From: Planctomycetota bacterium | GTDB lineage: Bacteria; Planctomycetota; Planctomycetia; Pirellulales; Lacipirellulaceae | NCBI GenBank assembly: GCA_029259975.1 | Contig: JAJDEE010000382.1 | Coordinates: 1-10,323 of the forward strand | Length of the DNA: 10,323 nucleotides | Direction: 5' to 3' | Part shown: piece after piece, positions 6,716 through 10,323 of the stretch | Position numbering within the stretch: the first letter of the stretch is position 1 | How the letters are laid out: the number at the start of each line of letters is the position of its first letter | Translations under genes and position numbers: made by a program | Notes under the pieces: model-generated | Database searches by the model: none | The model's input: only the letters and a program-made list of their open reading frames with translations | Told to the model about the DNA's origin: nothing

Positions 6716-7081
6716 ATGAAAATCCTCATCGACGTCAATCTACCCGCGAGTTGGATTCCTCTGCTGGCAGATCACGGGCACGACGCAATCTGCTGGACGG
6801 AAGTAGGCGATCCGACGGCACCTGATTCCGAAATCATGCAGTGGGCACGTGAGAATGATCATATCGTGTTCACCCACGATTTGGATTTTGGTGCCTTGCT
6901 TGCTTTGTCGAGACAGACAGGACCGAGTGTGCTACAAATTCGCACGCAGAATATCGTTCCCGATGCTGTGGGGTCCTTGATTGTTACGGTCCTCGAGCAG
7001 AAACAAAGCGATCTCATGTCAGGAGCTCTCATCAGCATCGACGAGGCCAGCTCGCGGATTCGCATTTTGCCTATCAAATGA
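6716..7081 (+). CDS. DUF5615 PIN-like toxin
   Basis: Protein of 121 residues of the DUF5615 (Mut7-C/PIN-like) family, presumed to act as the nuclease toxin of a type II toxin-antitoxin pair. Conserved acidic and polar positions are visible: D6 in MKILIDVNLP, D37 in APDSEIMQWA, and the THDLDFGALL motif (T53, D55, D57). The frame stays open far upstream of 6716, but the ATG there gives the standard MKILID start and falls just after the antitoxin stop, so the longer reading is an artefact. The gene ends only 15 bases before the TTG of the RNase HII-like gene, so transcription may run into it. Confidence 0.85.
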   Translation: MKILIDVNLPASWIPLLADHGHDAICWTEVGDPTAPDSEIMQWARENDHIVFTHDLDFGALLALSRQTGPSVLQIRTQNIVPDAVGSLIVTVLEQKQSDLMSGALISIDEASSRIRILPIK

Positions 7082-7096
7082 GTCTGGAGCTTTCCT

Positions 7097-8050
7097 TTGA
7101 CCATTCTTATCGGCATCGACGAAGCGGGCTATGGGCCGAATTATGGGCCGTTGTGTATTGGGGCGACGGCGTGGCAGTTGGAGGAGCGAGGAACGAAGAA
7201 CGAGGGGCGAGAAATAGATCTCTACCAACTTCTTGCCGACATCATCAGCCCCACCCCTGATAAAAATCGCATTGCGATCGCCGACTCTAAGCTGCTTTAT
7301 AAACCGAAGCAGGGGTTGGCCCATCTCGAACGCGGTGTACTCACCGCGTTGGCAGCGATTGGCAAACCAGCGGAGGCTTGGGAATCGCTACTCGCGCCGC
7401 CAGCGCTGCCTTGGTATGCCGATTACAATTGTCCGTTGCCGATTGATGCGACGAAAGAAATTGTGGCGGAGCTTGCCGAGCGGTTGGTGGCGTCGTGCGA
7501 AATCGCCAGCGTGCGGCTGGTTGATATGCGCGCGCGGTTGGTTTTTCCGCAGGAGTTTAATGAGCTGACCGAACATTACGGCACGAAGGGGGCGGCGCTG
7601 TCGCACGTTTCGATTGGGTTACTAAAGGCGATTCTCACTTCCTCTCGCAACTCGCAGCTCGCAACTCGCAAATCTATTACCTGCGACAAACATGGCGGCC
7701 GCAACCGCTACGGCGCGCTGCTACAACATCATTTTTCTGACGAGCCAATCGAAGTGCTTGAAGAAAGCCGCCCGGCAAGCCGCTATCGCTGGGGGACGCC
7801 CAAGGCGCGTACCGAGATTTGTTTTCGGACCAAGGGCGAGGCCGAGCTGCCGGTCGCGCTGGCGTCGATGATGGCCAAATACCACCGCGAGCTGGCCATG
7901 CGAGCGTTCAACGCCTTTTGGATCAAGCAAGTTCCCGGCCTCATGCCGACGGCCGGGTATCCGCAAGATGCTAAGCGGTTCCAAAGCGAGATCGCTGCGG
8001 TACAATCAACGCTCGGTATTGAGGATCGTATTTTGTGGCGAAATCGGTAA
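7097..8050 (+). CDS. Divergent RNase HII-like protein
   Basis: Protein of 317 residues with the motif order of RNase HII, which cleaves RNA in RNA-DNA hybrids, though much longer than the usual roughly 200. Visible landmarks are IGIDEAGYGPNYGP (D8, E9; compare GIDEAGRGP), IADSKLLY (63-65 DSK), CDKHGG (D197) and ASMMAKYHRELAM (K261, R264, E265), then PTAGYPQDAKRF. In typical RNase HII the last motif carries Asp (AKVTRD); here it is Glu. The start is TTG at 7097: an in-frame TGA lies at 7079-7081, no ATG or GTG intervenes, and GGAG sits 7 bases upstream. Two tracts of 7-base repeats lie in the coding region and encode hydrophilic loops at about 28-40 and 182-192. Activity on hybrids is unproven, and a different RNase H-fold function is possible. 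Confidence 0.75.
   Translation: MTILIGIDEAGYGPNYGPLCIGATAWQLEERGTKNEGREIDLYQLLADIISPTPDKNRIAIADSKLLYKPKQGLAHLERGVLTALAAIGKPAEAWESLLAPPALPWYADYNCPLPIDATKEIVAELAERLVASCEIASVRLVDMRARLVFPQEFNELTEHYGTKGAALSHVSIGLLKAILTSSRNSQLATRKSITCDKHGGRNRYGALLQHHFSDEPIEVLEESRPASRYRWGTPKARTEICFRTKGEAELPVALASMMAKYHRELAMRAFNAFWIKQVPGLMPTAGYPQDAKRFQSEIAAVQSTLGIEDRILWRNR
7181..7215 (+). repeat. 7-base-period repeat tract in RNase HII-like gene
   Basis: Five successive heptamers: GAGGAGC, GAGGAAC, GAAGAAC, GAGGGGC, GAGAAAT. They encode the charged stretch around EERGTKNEGRE between the first strand motif and the next helix. Because 7 is not a multiple of 3, gain or loss of one unit would shift the frame. Confidence 0.65.
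7644..7671 (-). repeat. Second 7-base-period repeat tract, inverted
   Basis: Four exact-length units CTCGCAA, CTCGCAG, CTCGCAA, CTCGCAA. Read on the minus strand they are GAGTTGC-type heptamers, similar in form (GAGNNRC) to those at 7181-7215 but in the opposite direction. They encode the SSRNSQLATRKS region just before the CDKHGG motif. Confidence 0.7.
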
Positions 8051-8135
8051 GCTTAAATACCGCGTTCCGCACTCCCGCTCCCTTACGGTCGGGGTTCGCC
8101 GCCTACCACCACTCCCACCAACCACTCTATAACCC

Positions 8136-8630
8136 ATGTTCATTTATATCGCCCGGCACGCTTGGGCTTACGAGTTTGGCGATCCGCGTTGGCCTGACGA
8201 TTCGCAGCGCGAGTTGGAATTTGACGGGGCAGAGCGCTACATGCAGGTCATCGAGACGCTGGCCGAGCGCGGCTTCGAGCCTGAAGCGATCGTTACCAGC
8301 CCCTATGTGCGCTGCCGGCAGACGGCCGATCTCATCTCGCAGCACACGGTCCACCATCCCGAAATCACGGTGCTCGACGCCCTTGCCCCCGGCAACGATT
8401 TTTCTGCGTTGATCGATTGGACGCGCGAAACCGACTGCAAGCAAGTCTGTTGGGTCGGGCACGCGCCGGACGTCGGCAATCTCACCGCAGCTTTGGTCGG
8501 CGACAATCACGCCCACATCCGCTTCGCCAAAGGCGCGATCGCCGCCATCCGCTACGATTCGAACGCAGGTCTCGGCCCCGGCTGCGGCGAGCTTTACTGG
8601 CACGTCACGGCGAAGTCGCTGGGGCTTTGA
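8136..8630 (+). CDS. sixA: SixA-type histidine phosphatase
   Basis: Cytoplasmic phosphatase of the histidine phosphatase (phosphoglycerate mutase-like) superfamily, 164 residues, close to SixA in length (161 in E. coli). The catalytic RH motif is at the N-terminus (IARHAWA, R7 and H8). Then come the SixA-like DDSQRELEFDGAER, TSPYVRCRQTADLI (R59), and the second catalytic histidine in VGHAPD (H109). SixA removes phosphate from phosphohistidine, for example on phosphotransferase-system proteins; the substrate here is not known. The start is ATG at 8136 without a visible Shine-Dalgarno sequence. It lies 85 bases after the RNase HII-like gene and converges on fusA across a stretch of transposase debris. 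Confidence 0.85.
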   Translation: MFIYIARHAWAYEFGDPRWPDDSQRELEFDGAERYMQVIETLAERGFEPEAIVTSPYVRCRQTADLISQHTVHHPEITVLDALAPGNDFSALIDWTRETDCKQVCWVGHAPDVGNLTAALVGDNHAHIRFAKGAIAAIRYDSNAGLGPGCGELYWHVTAKSLGL

Positions 8631-8636
8631 CCTCCT

Positions 8637-8702
8637 AATCGCCCTCGCAAGTGGCTGCAATACATCCACGAGCCCGTAACCAAAGCGGAGCTTGAAGCCA
8701 TA
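8637..8702 (+). pseudogene. Remnant of RAYT (REP-associated Y1) transposase
   Basis: A short frame encodes KWLQYIHEP followed by VTKAELEAI. This matches the C-terminal pattern of RAYT/IS200-like transposases, where W-[LV]-x-[YW]-[VI]-x-x-P is followed by T-x-x-EL-x-A-[IL]-R. No start, catalytic HUH motif or tyrosine is present, and homology ends near 8702. It is a fragment of a dead gene. RAYTs mobilise palindromic REP sequences, and two such dyads occur in this window. Confidence 0.5.
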
Positions 8703-8710
8703 CCGCCATC

Positions 8711-8812
8711 GCCACTTGTGGCAAGCAGGACCGCAGTCTCTTCCACTTCCTGCACGAATCAATTGATGCCAAGATCAATGGACTTTCAGCACCCTCGCTG
8801 CTGATCGAGCAG
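8711..8812 (+). pseudogene. Remnant of IS66-like transposase C-terminus
   Basis: In a different frame from the preceding remnant the sequence reads ATCGKQDRSLFHFLHESID and then NGLSAPSLL. This resembles the end of IS66-family transposases, in which a TCRKQGRS-like segment is followed by FL and a PSLL ending. Nothing of the catalytic domain remains and no terminal inverted repeats were recognised. The join to the RAYT fragment lies at about 8700-8710. Confidence 0.45.
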
Positions 8813-8860
8813 TCGCAAAGCCGTGAACGGCTACGAAAAACTTTTGGGTCAGCACATCAA

Positions 8861-10323
8861 CTACGCCGGTTGCAACTCTGCCCTGCGCTCTTCCACAATC
8901 TCTGCTTGGATATTGCTTGGCGTAGGGGCGTATTTACCTAGCTCCATCGTAAAGCTGCCTTGGCCTTGCGTTTGGCTTCGCAGATCGGTCGAGAAACCAA
9001 AAGTTTCGGCGAGTGGGATATCGCAGATGATCGTGGTGACTTTGTTCTGCGTGTCGGTCGAAACGACGATGCCTCGCTTGCTGGAAACCTGCCCCACGAC
9101 CGAGCCTTGGAATTCCTCTGGGCATTCGATTTCCATCAGCATGATAGGCTCAAGCAGCACAGGCTTCATGCGATTGAAGTTTTCACGGAAGCACTCGCGG
9201 GCGGTCAACATAAACGCCATGTCGGAGGAGTCGACATCGTGGAATGAACCGTCTTCGAGCACGACCTTCAGTCCGACTACCGGATAGCCAGCCACAGGAC
9301 CCGCTTCCATCATCTGTCGGAAACCTTTTTCGATCGCGGGAATAAAGTTTTTCGGGATGCGGCCACCAGTCACTTTGTCAACGAACAACATTTCGTCGCC
9401 ATCGGCCTCTTCGCGATCTTCGTCGGTCATTGGGCTGATCATACCGACGATGTGACCGTACTGACCTGAACCCCCCGATTGCTTCTTGCGTTTGTGGTCG
9501 TAGTCGAATGGCTTGGTGCCACTTTCGCGGTAGCTGACCTTCGGAGCACCGACTTCGACTTCAACGCCATACTCGCGTTTGATGCGTTCGACGTAGACTT
9601 CCAGGTGTAATTCACCCATGCCCGCGATACAGGTTTCGCCGGTCTCTTCATCCGTGGTGACGCGGAACGTCGGGTCCTCTTTGCGGAAACGCTGTAACGC
9701 CTTGCCAAGCTTGTCGGCGTTGTCGCGCGAGAGTGGGTTGATCGACATCTTAATGACCGGGTCGGCAACGAAAATGTTTTCGAGAACGGCGTATTTTGGC
9801 TCGGAGCAATAAGTGTCACCACTCGCACAGTCGATACCCATGATCGCGACAATATCGCCCGCCGAGGCCGATTCGATTTCCTCGCGCTTGTCGCTGTGCA
9901 TTTTAACGATGCGACTAAAGCGTTCTTTCTTACCGGTCCGTTGGTTGTAATACGTCTCGCCTTTTTTCATCGTACCTTGATAGATACGCGTGTACGTCAG
10001 CTGGCCGTACTCGTCATCGGCGATTTTGAAAGCCATACCGACGGTCGTCAGATCGGGTTCGCTTACGAGCTTCACCTTCTTCTCGGGATCGGTCGGATCG
10101 GTAGCAACCACTTCGTGGTCCAACGGACAAGGCAGATATCGGTTCACGGCGTCCATCAGCGGCTGCACGGCCTTATTCTTGAAAGCTGAGCCCATGAACA
10201 CAGGTGTAAAACCTTGGTGGATCGTGGCGTTTTGGACCAGCTCGTGAATCAGTTTCTCGGGAATATCTTCTTCCGAAAGCAGCAGCTCCATTAGTTCGTC
10301 ACTGTACATCGACAGTGCTTCGA
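8861..10323 (-). CDS. fusA: Elongation factor G, C-terminal part
   Basis: Translation GTPase that drives ribosomal translocation. The gene runs off the window end: the frame continues upstream of the first visible ATG (EALSMYSDELMELLL, compare EAVAEYDDELMEKYL in EF-G). About 486 of the usual 690-700 residues are visible. They cover the end of the G domain (PVFMGSAFKNKAVQPLMDAV), domain II (GMAFKIADDEYGQLTYTRIY), domains III-IV (GMGELHLEVYVERI, GSGQYGHI, GRIPKNFIPAIEKG) and domain V (EPIMLMEIECPEEFQG, ETFGFSTDLRSQTQG). The GTP-binding loops lie outside the window. Domain V reads GSVVGQVSSKRGIV where classical EF-G has GDVIGDLNRRRG, so this may be one of the EF-G paralogues common in planctomycetes. 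No clear terminator follows the TAG. Confidence 0.93.
   Translation of the reverse strand, partial: EALSMYSDELMELLLSEEDIPEKLIHELVQNATIHQGFTPVFMGSAFKNKAVQPLMDAVNRYLPCPLDHEVVATDPTDPEKKVKLVSEPDLTTVGMAFKIADDEYGQLTYTRIYQGTMKKGETYYNQRTGKKERFSRIVKMHSDKREEIESASAGDIVAIMGIDCASGDTYCSEPKYAVLENIFVADPVIKMSINPLSRDNADKLGKALQRFRKEDPTFRVTTDEETGETCIAGMGELHLEVYVERIKREYGVEVEVGAPKVSYRESGTKPFDYDHKRKKQSGGSGQYGHIVGMISPMTDEDREEADGDEMLFVDKVTGGRIPKNFIPAIEKGFRQMMEAGPVAGYPVVGLKVVLEDGSFHDVDSSDMAFMLTARECFRENFNRMKPVLLEPIMLMEIECPEEFQGSVVGQVSSKRGIVVSTDTQNKVTTIICDIPLAETFGFSTDLRSQTQGQGSFTMELGKYAPTPSNIQAEIVEERRAELQPA

Noticed and set aside
8074..8094. GC-rich imperfect dyad CCCG...CGGG between the RNase HII-like gene and sixA
   Set aside because: The stem is short and interrupted and no T-tract follows. 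It may be another dispersed repeat, but a single copy is not enough to say.
8127..8762. 211-residue minus-strand frame
   Set aside because: It is the antisense of the sixA gene, whose plus-strand product has clear catalytic motifs, and it extends into transposase debris.
8819..8832. Small hairpin AGCCG-TGAA-CGGCT after fusA
   Set aside because: The stem is only 5 bases and no T-tract follows in the fusA direction, so it is not a supportable terminator.

Overview
This window looks like a piece of a planctomycete (PVC-group) chromosome. The evidence is a BlaI-type repressor overlapping a very large M56 protease that carries extra C-terminal modules of a kind I associate with planctomycetes, a divergent RNase HII-like protein with long insertions, few Shine-Dalgarno sequences, and many short degenerate repeats between and inside genes. 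The phylum assignment is inference; no rRNA or other marker is present.

Layout, left to right. (1) 1-390: C-terminal end of a glutamate-synthase-type FMN/Fe-S protein, plus strand. (2) 446-2703, minus strand: a PqiA-like membrane protein followed by a two-domain MCE (MlaD/PqiB-like) protein, probably an envelope lipid-transport pair; a 110-bp dyad repeat lies between them and supplies the pqiA stop codon. (3) 2704-3135: a 432-bp divergent intergenic region with a near-perfect hairpin and a strong sigma70-like promoter overlapped by a palindrome. (4) 3136-6185: blaI and the M56 gene, translationally coupled through an ATGA overlap; a repressor/sensor-protease regulatory pair. (5) 6186-6479: a second dyad repeat of the same class, then a relic of the 5' end of the downstream RNase HII-like gene, then an extended -10 promoter. 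(6) 6480-7081: a DUF433/DUF5615 toxin-antitoxin pair. (7) 7097-8050: the intact RNase HII-like gene, with two 7-nt-period repeat tracts in its coding sequence. (8) 8136-8630: SixA-type histidine phosphatase. (9) about 8637-8812: remnants of two unrelated transposases, a RAYT/Y1 tail and an IS66-like tail. (10) 8861-10323, minus strand: C-terminal two thirds of an elongation factor G, cut by the window end.

The most interesting signals are the duplicated RNase HII start flanking the toxin-antitoxin pair, the repeat families with periods of about 7 to 10 nt that enter coding regions in frame, the RAYT tail in a window with REP-like palindromes, and the multi-domain M56 protein. No RNA gene or CRISPR array was recognised.
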